A DNA stretch of 64,000 bases from an uncultured Acidobacteriia bacterium (GTDB taxonomy: Bacteria > Acidobacteriota > Terriglobia > Bryobacterales > Bryobacteraceae), in assembly GCA_903882645.1 (NCBI GenBank), contig CAIRXZ010000361.1, positions 1 to 64,000 on the forward strand. Direction: 5' to 3'. A model generated the notes under the pieces. It was not told where the DNA came from and made no database searches. It saw nothing but the letters and a program-made list of their open reading frames with translations. Both the position numbers and the translations under genes were made by a program. Below are positions 53,368 to 62,224 of this stretch, piece by piece. How positions within the stretch are numbered: the stretch's first letter is position 1; each line of letters begins with the position of its first letter.

Positions 53368-53641
53368 TCAGCCCTTCTCCTTCGAGCTTGCCCAACAACG
53401 TCAACAGATCCAGCTCACACCGCCCGGCGTCCACGTCATAGCTTTCCAGCATGGCGTCGCGCACCGACGCGACGGTCCGCGGTTGCTCGATGAGCTTCCA
53501 AACCATGGCGCCAACCGGGTCAAGTCCATAATACACGCCCGTTTTCAGGTTGAGGATCGCGGCCTCGCCTTCCAGGACACAAGAAACCTGATCCGGCGAC
53601 GCCTGGACCACCGTCTCCAGCGTCATTGTTCGTTCAATCAT
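53342..53641 (-). CDS. PqqD-like RiPP recognition protein (B1)
   Basis: 99 residues from ATG 53641 (or 94 from ATG 53626; neither has a strong ribosome site). The PqqD fold is clear: LEGEAAILNLKTGVYYGLDPVGAMVWKLIEQPRTVASVRDAMLESYDVD...LLTLLGKLEGEGLIE. It binds the leader motif Y-x2-P-x-L-x2-YG and presents it to B2. First gene of the lasso group. AGTACT lies 68 bases upstream, at the stop of the GT41-like gene. Confidence 0.9.
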   Translation of the reverse strand: MIERTMTLETVVQASPDQVSCVLEGEAAILNLKTGVYYGLDPVGAMVWKLIEQPRTVASVRDAMLESYDVDAGRCELDLLTLLGKLEGEGLIEVRTTVA

Positions 53642-53706
53642 AGCATTGGATTCGGCTATCCCGTCTGGCCTTTTTCTTACAGTCGGCTCTTTTAGGCCTA
53701 TGTGGC

Positions 53707-55506
53707 CTAGTACTTTTTGCCCGTCCCTTCCCCCCGGGCCGCGGCGTGGCGATTTGCCTCCCCGCGTGGCGGCGTCCGCTCCACGACGTCCCGGTACCAC
53801 TGCTCCAGCGCGAACACCGGGCGACGGTCCGAGTAGAGAGCCGCGTCCCGGCTGGCCATCCGCTCCACAACGCCGGCTCGCCACGCGCTGTCCAGGCCCA
53901 GACGGACCGCGATCTCGACGTACCCGTCCACGTCCGGCGCAATCGTCTCGGTCACTCCGAGTTGGGTGAGGATCGCATAGGACTGCCGGCCCCGCATCAA
54001 TTCCCCCGGAGTGGTAACGACCGGCAGGCGGCAGGCGATTGCGTCCATCGTCGTAATACAGCCCGACCACCCCATCGTGTCCAGGAATACATCGCACACC
54101 CGGTGCAGGTTCCAGTAGCTGAGCCGGCTCTGTTCCGGCAGAAACACGCAGTAGTCCGCCGATCGCAAGCCTTCCGCGGCGAAAGCGCGCCCCAAACGGT
54201 TCCGGAAATCCGCGCCAACCGCCGGGACCGGCGTCACAAACACAAATTGCGCCGCCCTCACTCGCGCGGCGATGCGGGCCAGCACGGAATCGTAATCCGG
54301 AAGGTACTTGTGCATCTGCTGGCAGCACAAGTATGCGGCCGCGTCCTCCCGGATGCCGAAATCGGACCGTGTCTTCCACATCAGGGCTTCCGGAACGAGG
54401 GGCTTTTCGCAGCAGACGCCGATGCCCGGCAAACGCACGAGCCGTTCGGTGTAGTGCGATTGCCCATTCTCGGGCTCCATCAATTCGTTCGAGAGATAGT
54501 AGTCCACCGTCGGAAGGCCGGACGTCGCCGGCCCGCCCCAGGTGGCGGCCTGGACCGGGGCGAGGCGCAGAGCGGCCAACTGCATCGGGATGGGAGAGGT
54601 CCCAATATCCAGGTAGACTAGCACATGCGGCCGGTCCGCCAGAATCGCGCGGCGCGCCGCCTCCGGATCGCCCGGCGCATGGAAAAAACGCGCGCATTCG
54701 CGGCGGACTTCTTCCGTGACGGAATCGGCCTGGTCCCCGGCGTGGTAGCAGAACACTTCGAATTGGCCCCGATCATGGTAGCGGATCCATCCGGAGTGGC
54801 TGTTCATGACGCTGGTGCGCCAGAAATTCGACGAGACGTACCCGACGCGGATCTTCTCTCCCGCCGCGGGCTTGAGCATGGGCTGTGGCCGGGTCCATTT
54901 GGGGTAGCGCGCGGCCATCGCGGAATGGACCATCTGCCCGTATTTTCGTTGCAGCTCCACATCGTTGCGTCCCTGGAAGGCAAGATTGAAATTCGTGTGG
55001 TTTGAGAGCGCCTCCAGGGCGCTCGCCCGCGCCGCCGGCGCGTCCAGCGCCAGTCCGCCGATGAACCGGTCGAGACCCGCCGCGAAACGCTCTCTGTAAT
55101 ACTCGATCTCGGCGCGGCTCTCATAGAGAACCGGGAGCAGCAACGCCTCCGTCAGCCTTGCCGACTGGGAATCCGGGAACAGTAAGACCGCCTGTTGAGC
55201 GGCCGCAATCGCCTCCCGGGTCCGGTTGTTGCCCTGGAGCGCCCAAATGTACGCCAGGTGCAAATCCAGGGACGGCGAACACCGCTCGATGCCTTCCCGC
55301 AGGACGGCGATTCCCCGCTCGTGCTCCCCCGACTCGGCAAGGCGCCCGCCCAGCTTCCGATAGGCCCTTGGGTCGGAGCCGTCTCGCAGCAATCGCTCCC
55401 GGCATCGTTCGACCCCGGCCTGCCGGTCCTCGCGCTCCCGCCGCTCCGTGGCTTCCACCTGTTCCCGGAAGACCTGCCGGAAATGCAACAGTCTTGGATC
55501 GCTCAT
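53707..55506 (-). CDS. SPINDLY/GT41-like glycosyltransferase with TPR region
   Basis: 599 residues from MSDPRLLHFRQVFREQ. TPR-like helices to about 130, then EKIRVGYVSSNFWRTSVMNSHSGWIRYHDRG, HVLVYLDIGTSPIPMQLAALRLAPVQAATWGGPATSGLPTVDYYLS and VFLDTMGWSGCITTMDAIACRLPVVTTPGELMRGR, the UDP-sugar region. Paralogue of the gene at 43595: the two flank the lasso group. Only 65 bases separate it from B1, so they may be co-transcribed. An open frame reaches 55575 but adds no family-like residues. Confidence 0.88.
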   Translation of the reverse strand: MSDPRLLHFRQVFREQVEATERREREDRQAGVERCRERLLRDGSDPRAYRKLGGRLAESGEHERGIAVLREGIERCSPSLDLHLAYIWALQGNNRTREAIAAAQQAVLLFPDSQSARLTEALLLPVLYESRAEIEYYRERFAAGLDRFIGGLALDAPAARASALEALSNHTNFNLAFQGRNDVELQRKYGQMVHSAMAARYPKWTRPQPMLKPAAGEKIRVGYVSSNFWRTSVMNSHSGWIRYHDRGQFEVFCYHAGDQADSVTEEVRRECARFFHAPGDPEAARRAILADRPHVLVYLDIGTSPIPMQLAALRLAPVQAATWGGPATSGLPTVDYYLSNELMEPENGQSHYTERLVRLPGIGVCCEKPLVPEALMWKTRSDFGIREDAAAYLCCQQMHKYLPDYDSVLARIAARVRAAQFVFVTPVPAVGADFRNRLGRAFAAEGLRSADYCVFLPEQSRLSYWNLHRVCDVFLDTMGWSGCITTMDAIACRLPVVTTPGELMRGRQSYAILTQLGVTETIAPDVDGYVEIAVRLGLDSAWRAGVVERMASRDAALYSDRRPVFALEQWYRDVVERTPPRGEANRHAAARGEGTGKKY

Positions 55507-55606
55507 GCTTGCCGGTTGGCTCGCGAGTTTAGAACGCCGCACGCCTGGAAATGCCGGCCTTGATGCGCCGGGCAATGGACCTGCCCGATGCCGCTAAATC
55601 GTCATG

Positions 55607-56740
55607 TTACGGCAACCAACGGAACGCCGCGCCCAGTTGGGCCGCTCCGGCTGCGCTGCCGGCGGCCAGCAGGACGGACACAACGCCCATGGCAGTCAGC
55701 GCCGGCCTGGATATCTTCAGATCCCCGCCGGCCGCCAGGAACAGCAACGCGGGAAATGCCGGACTGACCAGCCGCGGATAAGCCGATAATGCCCCCGCCG
55801 GAGCATTGTACATGAGGCAAAAGCAGGAGTAGCTCATAGCAAATAGCACGTCGGCGCGCCGCAGCGGGGCGGGATCCTTCCTCAGGCGCCGTACGCACGC
55901 TCCGAGCAAGACAATGTGCCCCGCGACGAAGAGGATCTTGACCGCCTCAATGACGGGATGGCCCATGTGCCCGCCGTTCATCAGGTTCCGCGCGATGGCA
56001 AGCAGCGGAATCGACGCCAGGCCGCCGGGCCAGTCCCCACGCTGGTAGCCGGCCACATTCGCAAACAGATCGACATGGGCCAGCCGCAGGCCCGCCAGAT
56101 AGGCGCACGCGACGGCCAGGGCGATCGCCGAGCCGAGGGAGAACCCGCGCCACTTTCTGTCGAGGAGCAGTACCGCCTGGATCGCCGCGACCGCGAAGAT
56201 CCCCACGGGGCGAACCGTGCTCGCGCAGGCCGCCAGGAACATGGCGAGGAGCCAACTGTTCCGCTTCACGCACGCGAACGCTCCGAAGATGAGAGCGAAG
56301 AATAGCGGTTCGGGGCCGCCGAATGCCGCCAGCAAGGTGATGGCGTAGTTCGAGACCATCCAAAACAGGGCCACGCCGCTGCCCCACAGCTCGGCCGCGA
56401 GCCAGAGCGCCACCAACAAGCTGAACACGCTGATGAGGACGATGCAGATGTCGAGGTCCAGACCGGTCAGTCTGGACACGGCCGCGACCGCGTACGGGAA
56501 ACCCCAGAATTGCTTCACGGCCCATATCCGCGTGAAGTCCCAATCGCGGATAGCGGCGCTCAGCAGCAGATAGGCGGGGTTGTCGTTGGCATCCGCCACG
56601 ATCCGCCTGTACGGCGCGATCCGCTGCGCGATCAGCGCCGCCGAGGCGAGCATCGCGCAGGCAGCCGCAAGAACGGCCAGGCGGGGCCGAAGTCCGTCTT
56701 CGGGCGGCCGGGCGGCCCTGGCGCCGGGAGGCATCGTCAT
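55607..56740 (-). CDS. Multi-span membrane protein, putative GT-C glycosyltransferase
   Basis: 377 residues, ten or more helices. ADANDNPAYLLLSAAIRDWDFTRIWAVKQFWGFPYAVAAVSRLTG is like the first loop of DUF2029/mannosyltransferase-type proteins, with Asp residues as catalytic candidates. VKRNSWLLAMFLAACASTVRPVG resembles the second conserved region. Probably adds sugar from a lipid donor. It lies 40 bases after a GT4 gene; two bases of start ambiguity (MTM). Confidence 0.72.
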   Translation of the reverse strand: MTMPPGARAARPPEDGLRPRLAVLAAACAMLASAALIAQRIAPYRRIVADANDNPAYLLLSAAIRDWDFTRIWAVKQFWGFPYAVAAVSRLTGLDLDICIVLISVFSLLVALWLAAELWGSGVALFWMVSNYAITLLAAFGGPEPLFFALIFGAFACVKRNSWLLAMFLAACASTVRPVGIFAVAAIQAVLLLDRKWRGFSLGSAIALAVACAYLAGLRLAHVDLFANVAGYQRGDWPGGLASIPLLAIARNLMNGGHMGHPVIEAVKILFVAGHIVLLGACVRRLRKDPAPLRRADVLFAMSYSCFCLMYNAPAGALSAYPRLVSPAFPALLFLAAGGDLKISRPALTAMGVVSVLLAAGSAAGAAQLGAAFRWLP

Positions 56741-56780
56741 ACAACCGAAATGCGGCGGGCTCCCGCCGCCGGCGGCCTCG

Positions 56781-57998
56781 CTACCGCGCGGCCTCCCCGG
56801 CCTTCGCCGGCTCCCGCGAGGGGGCTTCGGCCAGCCCGAGGATTCCCAGAATGCGGGCCACGCCGTGTTCGACGTCGTAGTGATCGAGGAACGCTTGGCG
56901 CGCGCGCGCTCCGGCGGCAGCCAGCAACTCCGGCTGGGCGGCGAGCGATTCGAGCAGATCCGCCAGGGCGGCCGAATCGCCGGGCTCAATGCGCCAGCCG
57001 CAACCGAAGCGCTCGGCGATCAGGGCCGGGACGCCCGTGGCCGGGCCGGCGTAGATGAACGGCCGGCCGGCGGCCATCATCGCATAGGTCTTGCTGGGCA
57101 CGACCGAGCCGCAGGTTGCGGGGAGTTGGGTGACAAGGCCCGCGTGGCAACTCCCAAAATGCTCGGCCAGCCGCCCGCGTTCCTGGTAGCGGAGGAAAGA
57201 AACGTTCTTGACATTGGCGGCCTCGCAAAACGCCTGAAGCTGAACGTAACGGCTCCCCGCGCCGGCAAAGACGAAGTGGAAACGCGCCGGGTCGGCGAGG
57301 CGGGTCACGGCCCCGGCGATGGTAGACATGTCGTGGGCGCGGCCGAAGTTGCCGGAATAAAGGACGACCAGGGGCTGGCTGGGGGGAAATGGGCGCGGCG
57401 ATATGAGCGCGCCGTCCGCCCAGTTCTCGGCGACCGCGATCTTATCGGCGGGAATTCCGCGGGCGATCAGGCGGTCGCGCATGCTCGAGCCGAGAGCGAT
57501 GATGCCGTCGCAGCGGCGGCGCGAAAAATCCGCCAGGCCGCCGGTCGCGCGGTCCAGCGGGGAGCCGCGGCGAAACACCGAGAGGGCCACGGCGATGTCC
57601 GGGTACACGTCCATCTCCCAACTGAAGTGCCTCGCGCCGCGCAGGATTTTCGCCAGCGCGCCGGCCAGCGACAGCAGCGGAGGCGTGGTAAGGCTGAGGA
57701 CCACGTCCGGACGCGGGCCAAACAGAGCGTACCCGAGCGCGCCGGCATAGAACGTGGCGTAGGAGGCGAGGCGGGCCGCGGGGCTGTATCCGAACGAGGC
57801 GGCCCAGAGACGCCGGACCGTGACGCCGGGAATCTCGAATGTGTCGCCGCCGTGGACGTCGCCGGCGTAGGGCACGCGGGCGCAGACCACTGTGACGGAG
57901 TGGCCCTGGGCGGCCAGCGCCCGCGCCACATCGCCGAGAAGCTGGCCGGTGGGAGCGGCGTCGGGCGGGAAGAATTGATTGAGCAGGAGAAAGTTCAT
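56781..57998 (-). CDS. GT4 family glycosyltransferase (WbuB-like)
   Basis: 405 residues with the GT-B fold: NQFFPPDAAPTGQLLGDVARALAAQGHSVTVVCAR at the start, VLYSGNFGRAHDMSTI at the domain linker, and the donor-site region CGSVVPSKTYAMMAAGRPFIYAGPATGVPALI. WbuB transfers amino-sugar residues; the exact sugar is not readable. Four-base overlap with the methyltransferase gene upstream. Confidence 0.9.
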   Translation of the reverse strand: MNFLLLNQFFPPDAAPTGQLLGDVARALAAQGHSVTVVCARVPYAGDVHGGDTFEIPGVTVRRLWAASFGYSPAARLASYATFYAGALGYALFGPRPDVVLSLTTPPLLSLAGALAKILRGARHFSWEMDVYPDIAVALSVFRRGSPLDRATGGLADFSRRRCDGIIALGSSMRDRLIARGIPADKIAVAENWADGALISPRPFPPSQPLVVLYSGNFGRAHDMSTIAGAVTRLADPARFHFVFAGAGSRYVQLQAFCEAANVKNVSFLRYQERGRLAEHFGSCHAGLVTQLPATCGSVVPSKTYAMMAAGRPFIYAGPATGVPALIAERFGCGWRIEPGDSAALADLLESLAAQPELLAAAGARARQAFLDHYDVEHGVARILGILGLAEAPSREPAKAGEAAR

Positions 57999-58729
57999 GC
58001 TCGCCGCCCGCCGGGCAAAGAGCCGTCCTGCGCGAGACCCCGTCCCCCGCCGGGCTTGCGGGCAAGGAATACCATGCTCTTCCAGAAAAACGGCGCGCGG
58101 CCGGCGCCGGAAAACCGGAGTTCCTCGAAGTTGGCTTCCTCCAACAGGGCGCTAAGCGTTCTCCTCGAAAAGAACTTGATGTGGCCGTGATCCCAAAGCG
58201 CCGTATAGTGCGCGTCCATATGCCCCGCCGCCGCCAGCGCCAGGTTCTTCAGGTAGCCGTGGTAGGGCGTCGTGATCAGCAGTTGGCCCCCCGGCTTCAA
58301 CAGAGCGAAGATGTTCCGAAGGAGCTTGCGCGGATCGAACACGTGCTCGACGACCTCGGTGCACACGATGGCATCGAAGCGAACCTGAGCCAGATCCGGC
58401 GGCATCGGCGCCGTCACGTCCCCGATGTGGAAGACGATCGCGCGATGGTGCTGCCGGGCTTGGGAGATGCCGGACTTCGAGGCATCGACGCCGTGCAGCT
58501 CGAGTCCGCAATCGGTGAACCTCGCCAGTAGAGAGCCGTTGCCGCAGCCGAAGTCGAGGACGCGGCTGCCCGAGGGCAACGAGCGCAGAAAAGGCTCGAC
58601 CGCCTGAAGAAGGAACCGATGAGAAGTTCTCGGACGGGCGTCGGAGTACCTATACTCCGTCGCTGGTTCCGCCGTGACGGCGTCCGGGGTTAACGGCTCC
58701 CGATCGGGTCGAATCTCAGGGCTGGGCAT
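57995..58729 (-). CDS. Class I SAM methyltransferase
   Basis: 244 residues, start at MPSPEIRPDREPL. Motif I SRVLDFGCGNGSLLARF, then ELHGVDASKSGISQA, and the post-II block FDAIVCTEVVEHVFDPRKLLRNIFALLKPGGQLLITTP typical of UbiG/Methyltransf_23. Likely methylates a sugar or a lipid carrier of the polysaccharide. Overlaps the GT4 gene by four bases; the FkbM gene ends seven bases upstream. Confidence 0.88.
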   Translation of the reverse strand: MPSPEIRPDREPLTPDAVTAEPATEYRYSDARPRTSHRFLLQAVEPFLRSLPSGSRVLDFGCGNGSLLARFTDCGLELHGVDASKSGISQARQHHRAIVFHIGDVTAPMPPDLAQVRFDAIVCTEVVEHVFDPRKLLRNIFALLKPGGQLLITTPYHGYLKNLALAAAGHMDAHYTALWDHGHIKFFSRRTLSALLEEANFEELRFSGAGRAPFFWKSMVFLARKPGGGRGLAQDGSLPGGRRA

Positions 58730-58736
58730 GGCGAAA

Positions 58737-59564
58737 TCAGATCGGAAGCGCGACCGCATTCGAGAGGACAACTCGTTTCAAACTCGTTAAATCGAACCTT
58801 CCGGCTGGGTTCCCGGACGGGGACAATTCGAACAGCCCGTAGCCGAGGCCTTCGATGGCATCCAGCAGCTCTTCGACGGAAGAACTCACGTTGGTCAGGT
58901 TCGCGGGGCAGATTTCGATCAGCGCCGCCGCCACCTTGCGGCCGCGAAGCAGTCCGGCCGCGCCCCGAATCACGCGAGGTTCCATGCCTTCGACGTCGAT
59001 CTTCAGGAAATCGATTGCGGCGATACCCGCCTGCGCGCAGTACGCGTCCAGGCTGGCGCAGGACACCTCGGCGAGCGAGCCGCGGGCTTCCCCTGCGACG
59101 GCAATGCGATTGCGGCCGGCATCGCGTTCATCGACGGCGAACGAAACCGTGCCTTCCCGGTCGCCGCAAGCGCGCTGGTTGAGGGTCACGGAGGTCCCGA
59201 AACCGGAAATCGCGGCGACGTTCTTCTTCAACCTGGCGAAAGTGGTGGAGACGGGTTCGAAAGCATGCACCTCAAATCCCAGGCGCGCCAGCTCGAGCGT
59301 GAAGATGCCGAGGTTCGCTCCGACGTCGATGGCGACGGGCCGGACCGAGGCCTTGCGGGCCTGCTTTAGAAAGAGGTACTCGGATTCCGGCACTCCTTCG
59401 CGGTAGGTCCAATACTCGCTGAAGGAGGTCCAGCACCGGACCGCCGAAGCTGGATCGGATTTCAGCCGCACCGGAGTCGCGGAGCGATGCAGCATCCACT
59501 GCGCGTACGCCGCCCACATCGGCGGGGTCGAAGCAAAACGGACTACGTTACTGGTGAAGGACAT
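58737..59564 (-). CDS. FkbM family SAM methyltransferase
   Basis: 275 residues. Motif I AIDVGANLGIFTLELARLGFEVHAFEP and the FkbM block DFLKIDVEGMEPRVIRGAAGLLRGRKVAAALIEICP. Start at MSFTSNVV (59564), which overlaps the GT2 gene by 17 bases. Second FkbM of the region; not closely similar to the one at 47146. Probably O-methylates a glycan residue. Confidence 0.88.
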   Translation of the reverse strand: MSFTSNVVRFASTPPMWAAYAQWMLHRSATPVRLKSDPASAVRCWTSFSEYWTYREGVPESEYLFLKQARKASVRPVAIDVGANLGIFTLELARLGFEVHAFEPVSTTFARLKKNVAAISGFGTSVTLNQRACGDREGTVSFAVDERDAGRNRIAVAGEARGSLAEVSCASLDAYCAQAGIAAIDFLKIDVEGMEPRVIRGAAGLLRGRKVAAALIEICPANLTNVSSSVEELLDAIEGLGYGLFELSPSGNPAGRFDLTSLKRVVLSNAVALPI

Positions 59565-60459
59565 GGCCTGAAACGCCGGACATCGGATGCCCGCCCGCGG
59601 AGGCCGCCGGAAGCTCTCTTCCCTTGGCCCAAATCCAAAACTCATACTCGGCCAGGAGATGGCAGAAGATGTAGCCGGTCGCGCCATCGAGAAAACCGAG
59701 CTTCCAATAAAAATGATAGAAGAACCGCAGCCAATGCGGAAACGGCAGAGCGCGGACGATCCGCTTGAGCCTCCTTCTCAGGTTGTGGGCGGACTGGACG
59801 CCATCGGCGCCGCCGGCGCTCTTCAGCGGTTCCGCGGCCCGCCGCCGCAGGAGCGCTTCCCAATTCGAATACCGGTTGTGCTTCTCGATGAATACTTCGA
59901 TCGAGGGAAAGGCGAAGTGGTCCATGACGTGGCGCAACCGGCCCGCCGGGCCGTCGAGGATCACGTGCTCATGCACCTCGTTGTCGCCGGATCTGGTATC
60001 GGTATCCACGATTCTCTCGTAGAACCCGCGGCCCCTCTTGAAAAGCCGCATGTTCCAACTCGGGAAGTACCCGGCCCGTTTGATCCAGCGGCCCAGAAAA
60101 AAGAACCGGCGGTTGACGTAAAAGCCCGCCGCGGCGCCGGGATCGGCCACCGTTGCGGCGATCTCTTGCGCGAGCGCGGGAGTGATCCTCTCGTCGGCGT
60201 CGAGGATCAGGATCCAGTCGTGCAGGAACGGAATGTTCTCGAGCGCCCAGTTCTTCTTCTTCGGTCCGCCGGGAACATACCGGAACTGGCAGACGGCGGC
60301 TCCAAGATCGCGCGCGATCTCGCAGGTGCGGTCCGTGCTGCCCGAATCGACGGCCACAATCTCCCCGGCCCATAGCACCGAACCGATGCACTCCCCGATG
60401 TTGGCTTCCTCGTTCTTCACGGGGATCAGTACGGAGACGGGAACCGGAGACGGTTTCAT
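59548..60459 (-). CDS. GT2 family glycosyltransferase (WaaE/KdtX-like)
   Basis: 303 residues: SVLIPVKNEEANIGECIGSVLWAGEIVAVDSGSTDRT at the start, then WILILDADERITPALAQEI as the DxD region. The C-terminal half has NRRFFFLGRWIKRAGYFPSWNMRLFKRGRGFYE...VHEHV typical of WaaE-like beta-1,4-glucosyltransferases. The last 60 residues include a hydrophobic stretch that may sit on the membrane. One base separates it from the acetyltransferase gene. Confidence 0.9.
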   Translation of the reverse strand: MKPSPVPVSVLIPVKNEEANIGECIGSVLWAGEIVAVDSGSTDRTCEIARDLGAAVCQFRYVPGGPKKKNWALENIPFLHDWILILDADERITPALAQEIAATVADPGAAAGFYVNRRFFFLGRWIKRAGYFPSWNMRLFKRGRGFYERIVDTDTRSGDNEVHEHVILDGPAGRLRHVMDHFAFPSIEVFIEKHNRYSNWEALLRRRAAEPLKSAGGADGVQSAHNLRRRLKRIVRALPFPHWLRFFYHFYWKLGFLDGATGYIFCHLLAEYEFWIWAKGRELPAASAGGHPMSGVSGHVLHQ

Positions 60460-60460
60460 G

Positions 60461-61057
60461 TCAGCGCCCCGGCCCCTCGATCTCCGCCGCGCCGCGGCGG
60501 TGTTTTACCACCCGGGCGGGATTGCCCGCCACCACGGTTCGCGGCGCCACGTCGCGGGTGACCACCGCCCTGGCTCCGGCCACGGCTCCTTCCCCCACCG
60601 TGACTCCGGGTCCGATGAACGCCCCCGCGGCCACCCAGGCATAATCGCCGATGGTGATCGGGCGGGGCAACAGGGTGAACTCGGGGTCTTCGTAGTCGTG
60701 CGTGGCGGCGCAAAGGTGGGCATGTTGGGAAACCGTGGCATGGGCCCCCAGGCGGATGGGCGCCACCGAGTAGCAATCCACGTCGTCGGCCAGGCAACTA
60801 TAGTCGCCCATGATCAGGTTCCACGGGGCGAAGATCCGGCAGCGCGGGTACGGATGGGCCGTGGAAGCCACGGTCGCGCCGAACAAGCGGAGCAGGAACC
60901 GGCGCCAGCCGTGCAGCGGCTTCGGAGTGGTACGGAAAAGCAAGGCGTAAACAAAGCCCCACGCAAGACGCAGGAAACGGTTCGAGAGGGACAGCCTGTT
61001 CCGGTACGGGAGCTTCGGAGCGCCGCCCGGACGCGAGACCGCGGCGTTTTCACTCAT
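60461..61057 (-). CDS. WcaF-like hexapeptide acetyltransferase
   Basis: 198 residues. Hydrophobic start (RLAWGFVYALLFRTTPKPLHGWRRFLLRLFGA), then left-handed beta-helix hexapeptides (IFAPWNLIMGDYSCLADDVDCYSV, ITIGDYAWVAAGAFIGPGVTVGEGAVAGARAVV) with the acetyl-CoA site His in QHAHLCAATHDYEDP. WcaF-type enzymes acetylate colanic-acid sugars. Overlaps the GT4 gene by eight bases. Confidence 0.9.
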   Translation of the reverse strand: MSENAAVSRPGGAPKLPYRNRLSLSNRFLRLAWGFVYALLFRTTPKPLHGWRRFLLRLFGATVASTAHPYPRCRIFAPWNLIMGDYSCLADDVDCYSVAPIRLGAHATVSQHAHLCAATHDYEDPEFTLLPRPITIGDYAWVAAGAFIGPGVTVGEGAVAGARAVVTRDVAPRTVVAGNPARVVKHRRGAAEIEGPGR

Positions 61058-62219
61058 GCGCGCCACAAAACAACTGGCGGAACGCCTCCGCCCAGTTTCT
61101 GCCGACGTCCGCGGCATTGAGCCGCGAGCTGAGGCTCGCGCAATCCGCGGCCGCGGTGGCCGCCGTTCGGCCGTCGTCGGCCATCCGGCCGCTGAAGAAC
61201 TCCGTCCAGGTCTCCATGCGGAGGTCCATGACGGCCGACTCCGGCGAGAGGTAATCGGCGAGGTACACCTCGTTGGAGATGGCCACGGCGCAGCCCGCCT
61301 GGGCTGCTTCCAGCACGGCCACTCCGAAATTCTCCTGCAACGATGGCAGAAGGAACCACTGGGCGCGCTCCAACAGGTAAGCTTTGTCGGCGCCCGCCAC
61401 CCAGCCGGCGAAGTGAATCCGGTCCCGATAAGGCCCCGCGGCCGCGAGCTTCTCCAGGTGGGCAAGGTATCCGGGGTCGCCCGGCCCCGCGATGACGAGG
61501 TGATAGTCCGGCGCCACGCTGGCCTTGTTCCAGGCTTCGATCAGAAACCCGACATTTTTCTTGGGATGCACCCTGCCAAAAAAGAGGGCCACCCTCCGGT
61601 CCGGCGGCTGCCACAGCTTTTCGTTGCAGGGCCGGCCGGCGTGGCGGTGCATGGGCGCGATCCCGTAAGGGACCACAACCAGCTTGCGGTTGTTAATGCG
61701 GAAAGTGGCGCTGGCGTTCTTCAACTCGCGTTGGGTGGTAAACACCACCGCGGCTGCCCCTTCGTACAGCCATCTCTCCACCAGGCGCCAGTACAGGTGC
61801 TTCTTGACGCGTCTGATAAAGCCGCTCCTGTTGACGGGATAAAGGTCGAGCATGCCGTGCGGAAAGCAGGCATAGGGCACCCCCGCGCGCAGACACTCCA
61901 TGGCGGCCGCATAGCCGGGATAGAGCCACATCCCATGAATCACCACGCCATCGAACTCGCGTACATGCTGGCGGAGCCAGCGCCGGAGACCGGGGGCGTA
62001 GCGGAAGAGCCGAAAAACCGCCGGAGGGGCGATGTGAATTCTCCCTTCCGCCATGGGATTGTCGGCCAGCTCCAGCGGCCCCGGCGCCAGCAGATGGCTC
62101 TCCAGGCCATACGCGACGCCTTCGGCCGATAGATCGACGACCGCGCGGATCGGCCCCCCGTCGCGCTTGTCGAGAGACGAGAGAACGTGCAGGATCTTGG
62201 TTGGCTTAGGGCTCGTCAC
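61050..62219 (-). CDS. GT4 family glycosyltransferase
   Basis: 389 residues. ILHVLSSLDKRDGGPIRAVVDLSAEG is the N-terminal acceptor part, RKLVVVPYGIAPMHRHAG the linker, RVALFFGRVHPKKNVGFLIEAWNKA and PSLQENFGVAVLEAAQAGCAVAISNEVYLADYL the donor site with the E-x7-E motif. Soluble, membrane-peripheral. Upstream lies a repeat, so this is the first gene of a seven-gene run down to 55607. Confidence 0.92.
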   Translation of the reverse strand: MTSPKPTKILHVLSSLDKRDGGPIRAVVDLSAEGVAYGLESHLLAPGPLELADNPMAEGRIHIAPPAVFRLFRYAPGLRRWLRQHVREFDGVVIHGMWLYPGYAAAMECLRAGVPYACFPHGMLDLYPVNRSGFIRRVKKHLYWRLVERWLYEGAAAVVFTTQRELKNASATFRINNRKLVVVPYGIAPMHRHAGRPCNEKLWQPPDRRVALFFGRVHPKKNVGFLIEAWNKASVAPDYHLVIAGPGDPGYLAHLEKLAAAGPYRDRIHFAGWVAGADKAYLLERAQWFLLPSLQENFGVAVLEAAQAGCAVAISNEVYLADYLSPESAVMDLRMETWTEFFSGRMADDGRTAATAAADCASLSSRLNAADVGRNWAEAFRQLFCGAHE

Positions 62220-62224
62220 GAATT

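Noticed and set aside
53342-54697. Long 451-codon minus-strand frame over the GT41 gene
   Set aside because: Only its last 99 codons (the B1 protein) have a recognisable fold; the rest is a shadow of the GT41-like gene, with low-complexity composition.
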